Shown here in pieces: positions 13,844 to 22,065 of a stretch of 22,065 nt of DNA. Position numbers and translations under genes: made by a program. The DNA comes from Actinomycetes bacterium (GTDB lineage Bacteria; Actinomycetota; CADDZG01; JAHWKV01): NCBI GenBank assembly GCA_029263035.1, contig JAJCYF010000128.1, forward strand, positions 1 through 22,065. Direction: 5' to 3'. The notes below the pieces were generated by a model. That model did not search any database. It was not told the DNA's origin and worked only from the letters and a program-made list of their open reading frames with translations. The number at the start of each line of letters is the position of its first letter. Within the stretch, counting starts at the first letter, position 1.

Positions 13844-14611
13844 GTGCCCCGACCAGCATTCCCGCCCTCCCGCCTGATCAGATCGCTCGCCCTGGCGGCG
13901 TGCGTCCTGGTGTTGGCCGCCTGTGGAAACGCCCCGACCGAACGTTTGAAAGCGACGCCGGCCCCCATACCGGTGGACTGGTCGGACCCGGGCCTTTCGG
14001 TCGACGCGGGGGACGGCTGGACGATCCTCAGGTGCGACAGCGAACACCTCGCCCTCTGCGTCAACCGGGACGGGGCCCCCGCCGGCCACATTCTCATGGA
14101 GGACATCCCGTCGATCGGCGAGGAGCTGACCTCCAGCCAGGATCAGGTCCAAGCCACCCTGGCGGTCAGAACCCAGACCATCTACCGGGAGCTGCGGCGC
14201 CACCGGGCCGAACGCTGCGGTGAAGGCTACCGGGTGGAAACCAGCGTTCCAAAACCGGTTGCCGTCGCCGGCCTGACCGGCCTGGAGTACGAGGCTGCCG
14301 GGAGCCTGGAGGGCAAGGTCGTGGAACGCACGATCGGCTACCGGGTCTTTCGTGACGGCATCGAAACCCTCATGGAAGCTACCGCCATCGAGCCGGGGGG
14401 CTGCCTGATCCCGGAGGAACCAACTTTCACCGTCGCCCAGCTCAGGCAGTTTCAGGAGGTCCTGGCCCGGGTCGTGGCCGGCAGCGTGCTGCCTGAGGCC
14501 ACCGAGTACCCGGACCTCCCCAGGGCATTCGGGGGCAGCCAGGATCCGCGCCTGGAGCGGCAGGCGACCAACGGGATAGGTATTTCACATGGACTAGGAT
14601 CGAGGTCGTGA
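13844..14611 (+). CDS. Predicted lipoprotein of unknown function
   Basis: This 255-residue protein has a basic N-terminus (PSRLIRS), a hydrophobic signal segment and the lipobox LAAC ending at Cys27. It should therefore be exported, lipid-modified and anchored on the outer face of the membrane. The mature part has several further cysteines (RCDSEHLALC, ERCGEG, GGCLIPEE) that could form disulfides. I do not recognise its family. The start is GTG at 13844 with no ribosome site; TAAAGT nine bases upstream suggests a leaderless or nearly leaderless mRNA. Its stop overlaps the start of the peroxiredoxin gene in GTGA, so the two are translated together. Confidence 0.8.
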   Translation: MPRPAFPPSRLIRSLALAACVLVLAACGNAPTERLKATPAPIPVDWSDPGLSVDAGDGWTILRCDSEHLALCVNRDGAPAGHILMEDIPSIGEELTSSQDQVQATLAVRTQTIYRELRRHRAERCGEGYRVETSVPKPVAVAGLTGLEYEAAGSLEGKVVERTIGYRVFRDGIETLMEATAIEPGGCLIPEEPTFTVAQLRQFQEVLARVVAGSVLPEATEYPDLPRAFGGSQDPRLERQATNGIGISHGLGSRS

Positions 14612-15066
14612 CCACCTTGCAGCCGGGAGACCCGGCGCCCCCCTTCGAGCTGCTCGACCAGGATTCCAAACCGGTCGGTCTGGCCGATTTTGCCGGCCGC
14701 AAGCTACTCGTGTACTTCTACCCGAAAGCCTCCACGCCCGGATGTACCGCCCAGTCCTGCGCGGTCCGCGATGCTCTGCCGGACCTGACGAAAGCGGGGA
14801 CGGCCGCCGTCGGTATCAGTCCGGATGCTCCGAAGGCCCAGGCCAAGTTCGATCTGAAGCACGAACTGGGATTTCCGCTGCTGAGCGACTCCGGCCACTC
14901 GGTTGCCGAGGCGTACGGGGTGTGGGGCGAAAAGTCGATGTACGGCAAGAAGTACATGGGCGTCACCCGCTCATCGTTTCTCATCGATGAGGAAGGCAGG
15001 ATTCAACAGGCCTGGTACAAGGTCAGCCCGGGCGACACGGTCCCCAAGGCACTGGCTGCCCTCTGA
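14608..15066 (+). CDS. bcp: Peroxiredoxin, Bcp/PrxQ type
   Basis: This 152-residue thiol peroxidase reduces hydrogen peroxide and organic hydroperoxides with thioredoxin. The peroxidatic Cys46 lies in TPGCTAQSC and the resolving Cys51 is five residues later, matching Cys45/Cys50 of Escherichia coli Bcp. The YFYPKASTPGCT block, the GISPDAPKAQAKF segment and the TRSSFLIDEEGRI strand confirm the family. There is no signal peptide, so it is cytoplasmic. GTG at 14608 overlaps the lipoprotein stop (GTGA). TAGGAT seven bases upstream might add an internal promoter. Linking an antioxidant enzyme to an exported lipoprotein suggests a shared stress response. Confidence 0.95.
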   Translation: MTTLQPGDPAPPFELLDQDSKPVGLADFAGRKLLVYFYPKASTPGCTAQSCAVRDALPDLTKAGTAAVGISPDAPKAQAKFDLKHELGFPLLSDSGHSVAEAYGVWGEKSMYGKKYMGVTRSSFLIDEEGRIQQAWYKVSPGDTVPKALAAL

Positions 15067-15170
15067 ACTTCTCGGGGCCCCGATCCCCACACCTAAATTA
15101 CTTCATCGATTCCAAACTTTTTTCTTAATTTCTGTCGCGCGCGGTCGATAGACAACGGGGACTAAAACGC

Positions 15171-15204
15171 CTTCCGCCGAGCCGCCTCAAAGTGCGGCGG
15201 GAAG
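15171..15204 (+). promoter_or_regulatory. Leader hairpin before the giant kinase gene
   Basis: CTTCCGCCG (15171-15179) pairs with CGGCGGGAAG (15195-15204) with one bulged G, enclosing about 15 bases. It ends 21 bases before the kinase start, just before the ribosome site AGGA. The 15067-15170 stretch before it holds an AT-rich patch (15100-15133) that probably contains the promoter, and a 12-bp palindrome TCGGGGCCCCGA (15072-15083) right after the peroxiredoxin stop. Confidence 0.4.
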
Positions 15205-15225
15205 CAGGATGGGGGCAGGACCGCG

Positions 15226-18200
15226 ATGTTGCTCGATGCAAGGTACCGGCTTGTCGATTTGCTCAAAGCCGGCCGGGGTGTAGAAACCTACCTGGCCGAG
15301 GACATCGAAGCGGACAACGCCCGAGTTGTGGTCAAAATCCTGCGGGACGGGGTGGCGGCATCCTCGCTCGTAATGCGGCTGGAGCACGAAGCAGCCGTCC
15401 TGGCCCGTCTTCACGACCCCTCTTTCGCCCTCCTCCGTTTCGGCAGGACCGAGGGCAGCCTCTATCTGGTACAGCCCCACCTCGCGGGCCGCAACCTCGC
15501 CGACGTCCTGGCCGCCGGGCCGCTGAGCGTCCCGGACACCCTCACCGTTGCCTCCGATCTGCTGTCCGCCCTTGAGCGCGCCCACGACCTGGGCGTCCTT
15601 CACCGGGACGTCAAACCGGAAAACGTCGTGGTCGATGGGGAGGAAGGCATTCAAAGGGCGGCTCTGATCGACTTCGGGCTGTCGTTCAGCGCCTCGCTGG
15701 ACCCGACGGTCCGGCGGGAGGCGGTCGGCACGGCGCGCTACCTCGCGCCCGAGCAGGCGGGTCTTGTCGACGCCGCCGTGGACGAGCGAAGCGACCTCTA
15801 CTCTCTCGGCGTGGTCCTGTACGAGTGCCTGGCGGCCCGTCCGCCGTTCGATGCGGTCAGCGTCGGAGAGGTCCTGCGCCAGCACCTCAACCTTGCAGTT
15901 CCCGGTTTGCGGACGGCCGGAGTCCAGGCCCCCCGGGCACTCGAAGCCGTGATCCTGCGCCTGCTCGCCAAGGAGCCGGGCAAACGTTACCAATCGGCGG
16001 CCGGGGCGCTGGCGGACATCACGGAGATCTCGCAGGCCCTGGATCGCGGTGTCCCCGACCCGGCAATGGTCATTGGTCTTCACGACACTCGCAACATGCT
16101 CGCCGAGCCGGCATTCGTCGGGAGGGTCGATGAGCTGAACGCCCTGGCACACCACCTGGACCTGGCAGCCGGCGGTAGAGGCAGCGTTGTGTTTCTGGCT
16201 GCGGAGTCCGGCGGAGGCAAGACCCGGCTGCTGGAGGAGTTCGCAGGGGAGGCCGCCCGGCAGGGTGCCTGGATCTTGAGAGGACAGGGGGTCGACCAGG
16301 CGGCACAGCGGCCGTATCAGTTGCTGGAGGGGATCGCGGAAGGATTGGAGGCCGAGGCGCGGGCCAATGAGGTGCTGCTCCGCCACATCTGCGCCGTCCT
16401 CGGCGACCGGGCGGAGGCTGCCGCGACCGCTCTGCCCGCCCTGGGCGCGGTGCTCGGCCAGGAGTCGTCCGGCCTGCTGCCCGAAGCCCACGGGGAGGTC
16501 CGCAGCCTGACCGCCCTCTCCTGGCTGCTCACGTCGCTGGGGACGGCACAACGACCTGCCGTGGTCATTCTCGACGACTGCCAGTGGGCCGATGAGCTGA
16601 CCGCCAAGCTTCTCGCCCGCTGGCAGAGCCTTTCCCGGGACGACCACAACTTTGTCCTGGTGGTCGGCGCCTTCCGCTCGGAGGAGGTTGGACCGGACCA
16701 CCCGTTGCGAAAGGTTGCCCCCAAGGCCGAGATCTCGCTCAGGCCGCTGACTCTGCCCGAGATCCGGAACATGGCACAGTCGATGGCGGGGACCCTTCCC
16801 GAAGAGGCTATCGAGACCGTCTCCCAGCTTTCCGAGGGCAGCCCCTTCATGGCAGCCGCGGTGCTGATGGGGCTGGTGGAGTGTGGGGCGGTGGTGGAGT
16901 CCCCGGGCGGCTGGGTGGTCGATGATGAGGCCCTCGCCGACGTTCAGACCTCCCGCCGGGCGGCAATCTTTCTGGTTCGCCGGCTCAAACTCCTCTCTGC
17001 CGAATCCTTGAAGGTTCTGACCGTAGGAGCGGTGCTGGGCAAAGAATTCGATCTGGAGCTGGCCGCGTCGTTGAGCGTCCCGGAGACCTCCTTGCAGGAA
17101 AGTGCGCCGCCTGCAGCCCAGGGGCCGGGTATGGAGGACACCATCCGCGCCCTGGCCGACGCCCGGCGGCGACGGATCGTCTGGCTCGATGAAGCGTTCA
17201 ATCGCTGCCACTTCGTCCACGACAAGATTCGCGAGGCCCTGCTCGGGACCATGACGGCCGAACAACGAACCGAACTCCACCTGCGGGCGGCCGAGCGCAT
17301 CGAGCGTCGGGACGCCACCCGCATCTTCGAACTCGCCTACCACTTCGACGCCGCCGGGGCGCCCGATCGGGCACTGCCCTACGCGCTGGCGTCGGCGGAG
17401 CATGCCCGCCGGCAGCACAACCTGGAGATCGCGGAGGCCCACTACCGAATGGCGGAACGGGCGGCAGCCGGGGCTGCCCGCTCAACCCGGCGGCTGGTGG
17501 CCGAAGGGCTGGGCGACGTTTTGACCCTCAGAGGCGCCTACGACGAGGCGGCCATCCAGTTCCGGCGGGCGCTCGATCAGTCGTCCGACCGGGTCCAGCG
17601 TGCCGAGATCGAAGGAAAGCTCGGTGACGTCTGTTTCCGCTGCGGCGACATGGTCGGGGCCCGGGATCACCTGGAGGGGGCACTCCGGCAGCTTCGCGCC
17701 CGCATGCCCCGCACCATGGCCGGACTGGTGCTCGCACTAGTGTGGGAGTTTTTTGTCCAGGCACTCCACACCGCGGCTCCCCGGCGTTTCGTCGGTCGAA
17801 AACCCATGGCGGAATCCGGCAGCGAGCTGCAGGCAATCCGGATCTACAGCCGCCTGGCCTACGTGTACTGGTTTCATAGCGGCAAAATTCGCTGCGGTTG
17901 GGCCCACCTTCGCGAGATGAACCTGGCGGAGCGGTACGAGGCGAGTCTCGAGCTGGCTCAGGCCTACTCCGAACATGCTCCGGTAATGACGATGATTCCG
18001 TGGTTCTCCCGGGGCCTGGATTACGTGGAACGGTCCCTGGCGATCCGCAAGTCCCTGGGCGACGTCTGGGGTCAGGGACAGTCGCTCAGCTTCTACGGCG
18101 TGGGCCTGTACGCCGCCTCCCGCTACCGTGAGGCCATCGAGCGGTGCCAGGAGGCCAAGCGCCTGATGGAAAGGACCGGCGACCGCTGGGAGGTCAACAC

Positions 18201-21200
18201 GGCGGGCTGGAACACTGCGTTCGCACAGTACCGGCTCGGGGAGCTGCGCGAAGCAATTGAAACCGCGAAGAGCGTCCACCGGGCGGCGCTTGAGATCGGA
18301 GACCAGGCTGCTGCCGGTATCGCGCTCAGCGCCTGGGCACGGGCGTCGGACGGGCGCGTGCCGGCCGAGTTGATCCAAGCTCAGCTGGAGCGGGCCGAGC
18401 TGGAGGACGCCAGCACCAACGCCGAGGTACACCTGGCGGAGGCGGTACGCCTGATTGGGGCCGGCGAGGTCGACGCGGCCGTCGAGGTACTGAGAACCGC
18501 ACGCCGGGCGGTGCGCCGGGCGGGATTGAGGCAAGAGTACGTGGCCCCCATCCTTCCGTGGCTGGCGACTGCGTTGAGAATTCGCGCCGAGCGGATCTCC
18601 GCCCACAGCTCGGTACCCCGCCGGCAGATGTTCACTGCGGTCCTGGTGGGCGCGCAGGCAGCCATCCTGGCGCGCAGCTATCGCAACAATCTTCCCCACG
18701 CGCTGCGCGAACAGGGGCTGCTGGCCGCACTCGACGGCCGCTACCGGACGGCCCGGAAGCGGCTGACGGCCAGCCTGCGGGTCGCCGACTCGCAGCAAGC
18801 CGGGTACGAACAGGCCCAGACCCTCTGCGCGCTGGGGCGGGTGGGGATTCCGCTGGGATGGGCGGGAGCCCACCATGACCTCCAGGCCGGCGAGGCGTTG
18901 CTCGGCCAGTTGCGGGCGGAGACGCCGCAACCCCAGGTCGAACAGACCGACACCCTTTCGCTGGCCGACCGCTTCACCACGCTGCTGGAGATGGGCCGGA
19001 CCATTGCCTCACAGTCCGAACCGGAGGGGGTTTACGCCGCGGTCCGGGAAGCGGCTATCAGCCTGCTGCGCGGGGAGCAGTGCGCGGTCGTGGACATGCA
19101 CGGAAGAGGAGCCGGCTCGCTGGTTGCCCTGGCAGATCTGGAGAACCTCAGCCGGACCCTGGTGGAGAGGGCCATCGACGAGGGAGGTCCGGTTGTGGTC
19201 AACCTGGGGGACGACCTGGACGTCACCGAAAGCCTGGTGCTGTCGGGCGTCCGGTCGGTTCTGTGTGCGCCCATAGCATCCAAAGACGGGTTCACCAAAG
19301 CCTGCTTCTACGTCACCCACTCGCAGGTGGGCGGTCTGTTCGGCCGGGAGGAGATACAGCTGGCTTCGTTCATCGCCACCCTGGCAGGGGCGGCGTTGGA
19401 CCAGGTCGCCGGGAGCGAGGCCCGGTTTACCTCTCTCGCCCAAAACTCCAGCGACGTGATCAGCATCATCGGCCCGAAAGGCCTGATCGAGTATCAATCG
19501 TCATCGGTCCAGCGGATCTTCGGGTTTCGGCCCCAGGAGATGATGGGGTCTCGATTGTCGGCCTGGATCCACCCGGACGAGGAGGCGGCGGTGATCGAGG
19601 AAATCAGGGCCGTGCTCAAACAGGGCCGCAGCCACGCGCTGATCGAGTGCCGGTTGAGGACCAGCGACGGCACCTGGCGGGAGACCGAAACCACCCTGAC
19701 CAACCTCGTCGACGACTCCAGCGTCCACGGGGTGGTTCTCAACACCCGGGACGTCACCGAGCGCAAGGCGATGGAGGCGGAGCGCCGAAGAGACGAGGAG
19801 GCGCTCCGGTTGAGCCAGGGCCAGCTGGCCGCCGCGCAGCGCATCGGACACTTTGGAAGCTTCGAATGGATGGTGCAGCCGGACCAACTCACCTGGAGCG
19901 ACGAGCTTCACCAGATCATCGGTGTCCCCAAGGAGGAATTCACCGGGACCCTGTCGGAATACGCGGACCGGCTTCACCCCGAGGACGCCGACCGGGTGCA
20001 GGACGTTATCACCCGCGCGCTCGCCATCGGGGGCGACTTCGAGATGGAGCACAAGATGATGCGCCCGGACGGCCGGGTCGTGGTGCTGCACTGCCGGGGG
20101 GAGGTCATCCTGGGAGCCGGCGGGACCGCCCAGCGCATGGTCGGGGTTGCTCAGGACGTGACGGAGCAAAAGCGCGTTGAAGATGCCCTTCGGGTAAGCG
20201 AAGACCGAGCGCGTGGGGCAATGGAGCAGGCTGTCGAGGCCTCCCGCCTCAAGTCCCGATTCCTGGCGACCATGAGTCACGAGATCCGCACCCCGATGAA
20301 CGGGGTGCTTGGAATGGCCCACCTGCTGCTGGACACCAAGCTCACACCGAACCAGAGGCGCTATCTGCTGGCACTCCAGGACTCCGGGTCCAACCTGCTG
20401 GAGATCATCAATGACATCCTGGACTTCTCCAAGGTTGAGGCCGGCAAGCTGGAGCTGGAGAGAATCGACTACGACCTTCACCTGGTGGTCGACGGAACGG
20501 CCGGCATGTTCTTCGCGGCCGCGCGGGCAAAGGGACTGGACCTCCTGGTCGAGGTAGCCGGTGATGTGCCGCGCTGGGTCACCGGAGATCCGGTACGGCT
20601 GCGGCAGATCCTGACCAACCTGACCGGCAACGCGGTCAAGTTCACCGACTCGGGGGAGATTGCGCTGAACGTCTCCGTATCGTCCGCCCTGGTGAGGTTC
20701 GAGGTCTCCGACACCGGAATCGGCATAGCCCCCGAGGCGCGAAGAACCCTTCTAGACCCCTTCGTCCAGGCGGATGCCAGCACAACCCGCAGGTTCGGCG
20801 GAACCGGACTCGGTCTGGCAATCTCCGCTCAGCTGGTGGAGCTGATGGGAGGACGGCTGGACTTTACCAGCGAAACAGGTGTGGGCAGCACGTTCTGGTT
20901 TGAGCTCCCGCTCGAACCGGCGGCCTCCGTGCCGGCGGTCGCAAAATCGCTTGCCGGTCAGGACCCGCCGGCCGCCGGTGCAGCAGCAGGCAGGGTCTTG
21001 CTGGTGGAGGACTCCCACGTAAACCAGCTCGTCGCTACCGGGATGCTGGAAAAGCTCGGTTACCGGGTGTCGCTTTCGGCCAACGGAGCCGAGGCGGTGC
21101 AGATGGCCGGCGTCGAGCCGTACGACGTGATCCTCATGGACTGCCTCATGCCGGTGATGGACGGCTACGAGGCGACCCGGCGGATCCGTCAGCTCGGCGG

Positions 21201-21396
21201 ACCGGCCGCCGCAACCCCCGTGGTCGCGCTGACCGCCTCGGCTATGGCCGGGGACCGGGAGCGGTGCCTGGAGGCCGGGATGGACGCCTATCTGTCCAAG
21301 CCGCTGAATCCTCAGGAACTGGCCCAGGTGATGGCTCAGCTTCTGGCCGGGAAGCGGTCCGAATGCCGTTCTCAAACCGGTTCCGACCCGGTCTGA
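15226..21396 (+). CDS. Giant Ser/Thr kinase - STAND ATPase - GAF/PAS - hybrid histidine kinase
   Basis: This is a 2056-residue signalling protein. Residues 8-270 form a Ser/Thr kinase with Lys37, Glu55, HRD (126-128), Asn133, DFG (149-151) and APE (174-176), all present. Residues 297-620 form a STAND/AAA_16-type ATPase with FVGR, Walker A ending GGGKT (329-333) and Walker B VVILDD (446-451). About 670-1240 is a TPR-like helical region. A GAF domain (1250-1392) and two PAS domains (1399-1520, 1535-1655) follow. The histidine kinase has His1685 in SHEIRTPMNG, Asn1802, DTGIGI and GGTGLGLAI. A receiver domain (1923-2040) carries Asp1972 in LMDCLMPVMDG. No signal peptide or sure membrane span is seen. 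AGGA precedes the ATG by five bases. The N-terminal half resembles PknK, and the kinase pairing resembles cyanobacterial HstK. No HPt protein or response regulator is nearby. Confidence 0.95.
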   Translation: MLLDARYRLVDLLKAGRGVETYLAEDIEADNARVVVKILRDGVAASSLVMRLEHEAAVLARLHDPSFALLRFGRTEGSLYLVQPHLAGRNLADVLAAGPLSVPDTLTVASDLLSALERAHDLGVLHRDVKPENVVVDGEEGIQRAALIDFGLSFSASLDPTVRREAVGTARYLAPEQAGLVDAAVDERSDLYSLGVVLYECLAARPPFDAVSVGEVLRQHLNLAVPGLRTAGVQAPRALEAVILRLLAKEPGKRYQSAAGALADITEISQALDRGVPDPAMVIGLHDTRNMLAEPAFVGRVDELNALAHHLDLAAGGRGSVVFLAAESGGGKTRLLEEFAGEAARQGAWILRGQGVDQAAQRPYQLLEGIAEGLEAEARANEVLLRHICAVLGDRAEAAATALPALGAVLGQESSGLLPEAHGEVRSLTALSWLLTSLGTAQRPAVVILDDCQWADELTAKLLARWQSLSRDDHNFVLVVGAFRSEEVGPDHPLRKVAPKAEISLRPLTLPEIRNMAQSMAGTLPEEAIETVSQLSEGSPFMAAAVLMGLVECGAVVESPGGWVVDDEALADVQTSRRAAIFLVRRLKLLSAESLKVLTVGAVLGKEFDLELAASLSVPETSLQESAPPAAQGPGMEDTIRALADARRRRIVWLDEAFNRCHFVHDKIREALLGTMTAEQRTELHLRAAERIERRDATRIFELAYHFDAAGAPDRALPYALASAEHARRQHNLEIAEAHYRMAERAAAGAARSTRRLVAEGLGDVLTLRGAYDEAAIQFRRALDQSSDRVQRAEIEGKLGDVCFRCGDMVGARDHLEGALRQLRARMPRTMAGLVLALVWEFFVQALHTAAPRRFVGRKPMAESGSELQAIRIYSRLAYVYWFHSGKIRCGWAHLREMNLAERYEASLELAQAYSEHAPVMTMIPWFSRGLDYVERSLAIRKSLGDVWGQGQSLSFYGVGLYAASRYREAIERCQEAKRLMERTGDRWEVNTAGWNTAFAQYRLGELREAIETAKSVHRAALEIGDQAAAGIALSAWARASDGRVPAELIQAQLERAELEDASTNAEVHLAEAVRLIGAGEVDAAVEVLRTARRAVRRAGLRQEYVAPILPWLATALRIRAERISAHSSVPRRQMFTAVLVGAQAAILARSYRNNLPHALREQGLLAALDGRYRTARKRLTASLRVADSQQAGYEQAQTLCALGRVGIPLGWAGAHHDLQAGEALLGQLRAETPQPQVEQTDTLSLADRFTTLLEMGRTIASQSEPEGVYAAVREAAISLLRGEQCAVVDMHGRGAGSLVALADLENLSRTLVERAIDEGGPVVVNLGDDLDVTESLVLSGVRSVLCAPIASKDGFTKACFYVTHSQVGGLFGREEIQLASFIATLAGAALDQVAGSEARFTSLAQNSSDVISIIGPKGLIEYQSSSVQRIFGFRPQEMMGSRLSAWIHPDEEAAVIEEIRAVLKQGRSHALIECRLRTSDGTWRETETTLTNLVDDSSVHGVVLNTRDVTERKAMEAERRRDEEALRLSQGQLAAAQRIGHFGSFEWMVQPDQLTWSDELHQIIGVPKEEFTGTLSEYADRLHPEDADRVQDVITRALAIGGDFEMEHKMMRPDGRVVVLHCRGEVILGAGGTAQRMVGVAQDVTEQKRVEDALRVSEDRARGAMEQAVEASRLKSRFLATMSHEIRTPMNGVLGMAHLLLDTKLTPNQRRYLLALQDSGSNLLEIINDILDFSKVEAGKLELERIDYDLHLVVDGTAGMFFAAARAKGLDLLVEVAGDVPRWVTGDPVRLRQILTNLTGNAVKFTDSGEIALNVSVSSALVRFEVSDTGIGIAPEARRTLLDPFVQADASTTRRFGGTGLGLAISAQLVELMGGRLDFTSETGVGSTFWFELPLEPAASVPAVAKSLAGQDPPAAGAAAGRVLLVEDSHVNQLVATGMLEKLGYRVSLSANGAEAVQMAGVEPYDVILMDCLMPVMDGYEATRRIRQLGGPAAATPVVALTASAMAGDRERCLEAGMDAYLSKPLNPQELAQVMAQLLAGKRSECRSQTGSDPV

Positions 21397-21458
21397 CCGG
21401 TACCTTCTGCGGACCACACCAAGTGGGCCGAGCAACCGCGTACAGCGTTCGAGATCTC

Positions 21459-21484
21459 GTTTGGAAGTACATCCGCCAGGGTAC
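21459..21484 (+). promoter_or_regulatory. SigB/SigF-type stress promoter upstream of csbD
   Basis: GTTTGG (21459-21464) and GGGTAC (21479-21484) are separated by 14 bases. This fits the GTTT...GGGTA pattern of the Bacillus SigB and mycobacterial SigF general-stress promoters. csbD is itself a SigB-controlled gene in Bacillus subtilis, which strengthens the call. Confidence 0.7.
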
Positions 21485-21503
21485 AAGTTGTGCGTAGCAC
21501 CGA

Positions 21504-21523
21504 GGTGCATAAACGGATGCACC
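21504..21523 (+). promoter_or_regulatory. Leader hairpin GGTGCAT/ATGCACC before csbD
   Basis: GGTGCAT (21504-21510) and ATGCACC (21517-21523) pair perfectly around AAACGG. The stem ends ten bases before the ribosome site AAGGAGGA (21533-21540). It may protect the 5' end of the mRNA or tune translation. Confidence 0.45.
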
Positions 21524-21545
21524 CCAGCGCCTAAGGAGGAGCCCT

Positions 21546-21752
21546 GTGGATTCATTCGGCGACAAGGTGGACGGCAAGACCGACAAAGCCGGCGGGAAGG
21601 TCAAAGAGATGGCCGGCGAGACCTTCAACGATCCGGACCTGGCGGCTGAAGGAAGGCTGGACCAGGGCAAGGGTGGGCTGAAAGAGGCGGTCGGTAACGC
21701 CAAGGACGCGGTCGACGACGCCAGGGATGGAGTTCGCGACGCGCTTCGCTAA
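21546..21752 (+). CDS. csbD: CsbD family general stress protein
   Basis: This 68-residue, very hydrophilic protein of the CsbD family (also called YjbJ) is expressed in many bacteria during general stress; its molecular function is unknown. The sequence consists of short repeated Lys/Asp/Gly-rich helices (DKVDGKTDKAGGKVKEMAG, then LKEAVGNAKDAVDDARDGV) of the kind expected to be largely disordered or amphipathic. The GTG start has the strong ribosome site AAGGAGGA. A SigB/SigF-like promoter lies upstream, so induction by stress is likely. It probably shares a transcript with the small membrane protein that follows. Confidence 0.93.
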   Translation: MDSFGDKVDGKTDKAGGKVKEMAGETFNDPDLAAEGRLDQGKGGLKEAVGNAKDAVDDARDGVRDALR

Positions 21753-21806
21753 AAAGCTCATTCGCTGAGTAATTCGTTAGCCCCACCCGGACAAGGAGAA
21801 AAAGTT

Positions 21807-21962
21807 ATGGGAACCGTTCTTTGGATCATCGCAGTAGTTCTGGCCATTCTCGGCGTCATGCAGATTCTTCAGGGAGCACTGCTCTGGGGAATCATCCTTC
21901 TGGTACTTGCAGCGGCCGTAGGCCCCGGCGGTTGGAGCATCTTCAACCGGCGAGCTGTTTAA
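21807..21962 (+). CDS. Small membrane protein (51 residues)
   Basis: This 51-residue protein is almost wholly hydrophobic. One long segment (LWIIAVVLAILGVMQIL) and a second (LLWGIILLVLAAAVG) make two likely membrane spans with a tight QG turn. The protein ends in GPGGWSIFNRRAV, with positive residues on the probable cytoplasmic side. AAGGAG stands about nine bases before the ATG. It lies 54 bases after csbD with no terminator between and a strong one after it, so the two form a probable stress operon. The family is not firmly recognised; it resembles the short GPG-motif membrane proteins common in actinobacteria. Confidence 0.8.
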   Translation: MGTVLWIIAVVLAILGVMQILQGALLWGIILLVLAAAVGPGGWSIFNRRAV

Positions 21963-21979
21963 CCAGGCTCAACGCCTAG

Positions 21980-22009
21980 AAAAGAGGGTGCCTTTCGGCA
22001 GCCTCTTTT
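21980..22009 (+). terminator. Intrinsic terminator of the csbD operon
   Basis: AAAAGAGGGTGCC (21980-21992) pairs with GGCAGCCTCTTTT (21997-22009) with one G-G mismatch, around the loop TTTC. The stem ends in TTTT and continues CGTTT. It lies 17 bases after the small membrane protein stop. Confidence 0.85.
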
Positions 22010-22065
22010 CGTTTGGGGCCATTCTACCCAGCCCAGCCCGCAGATATGCCGGTCCACCACCGGGG

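Noticed and set aside
15187..17442. Long open frame antisense to the first third of the giant kinase.
   Set aside because: It codes for a Gln/Gly/Arg-rich low-information protein, has no recognisable domain, and mirrors the codon pattern of the real gene.
17716..17763. Hydrophobic stretch at residues 831-846 of the giant kinase that could be a membrane span.
   Set aside because: It is short, contains Glu and Gln, and sits in the helical repeat region. An amphipathic buried helix is more likely.
22024..22065. Possible C-terminal end of a minus-strand gene entering from the right edge.
   Set aside because: Only about 13 codons before a stop are visible, with no recognisable motif.

Overview
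This GC-rich window most likely comes from an actinomycete-type bacterium (Actinomycetota, possibly a poorly cultured lineage). The signs are a DrrAB-type exporter, a SigB/SigF-like promoter before a CsbD gene, and several genes whose -10 box sits directly in front of the start codon, as in leaderless actinobacterial mRNAs. The phylum is inferred from style, since no rRNA or marker protein is present. No insertion sequence, phage gene or CRISPR array was seen, and no gene-free gap exceeds 300 bases.

Layout, left part (1-7500). An ABC exporter pair (permease cut by the window edge, plus ATPase) is divergent from a YceI lipocalin-like gene. YceI converges on an HxlR regulator across a shared terminator. 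Next come a UspA-like protein, a membrane-anchored HtrA-type protease without a PDZ domain, a peptidase E, a small zinc-ribbon protein, a cysteine-free Rrf2 regulator, a small orphan protein, tRNA-Lys(UUU) and two more orphan genes around a repeat-rich divergent intergenic region.

Middle part (7500-13800). An ArsR-SRPBCC fusion regulator with a textbook leaderless promoter is followed by a carbon module: hydroxypyruvate reductase, serine-glyoxylate aminotransferase, glycerate 2-kinase and a fused homocysteine methyltransferase/methylene-THF reductase. The first three enzymes form a complete route from serine plus glyoxylate to 2-phosphoglycerate, as in the serine cycle or photorespiratory salvage. 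The fourth links to one-carbon metabolism. The glycerate kinase gene has no spacer on either side: its start codon overlaps the divergent aminotransferase start in CATG, and its stop overlaps the convergent reductase stop in CTAG.

Right part (13800-22065). A predicted lipoprotein is coupled to a Bcp/PrxQ peroxiredoxin. A 2056-residue protein follows that joins a Ser/Thr kinase, a STAND-type ATPase, a helical repeat region, GAF, two PAS domains, a histidine kinase and a receiver domain. The window ends with a CsbD stress protein behind the SigB-like promoter, a 51-residue membrane protein and a terminator.

The most notable items are the dual-kinase giant, the spacer-free glycerate kinase locus and the recurrent leaderless promoter pattern with local operators.
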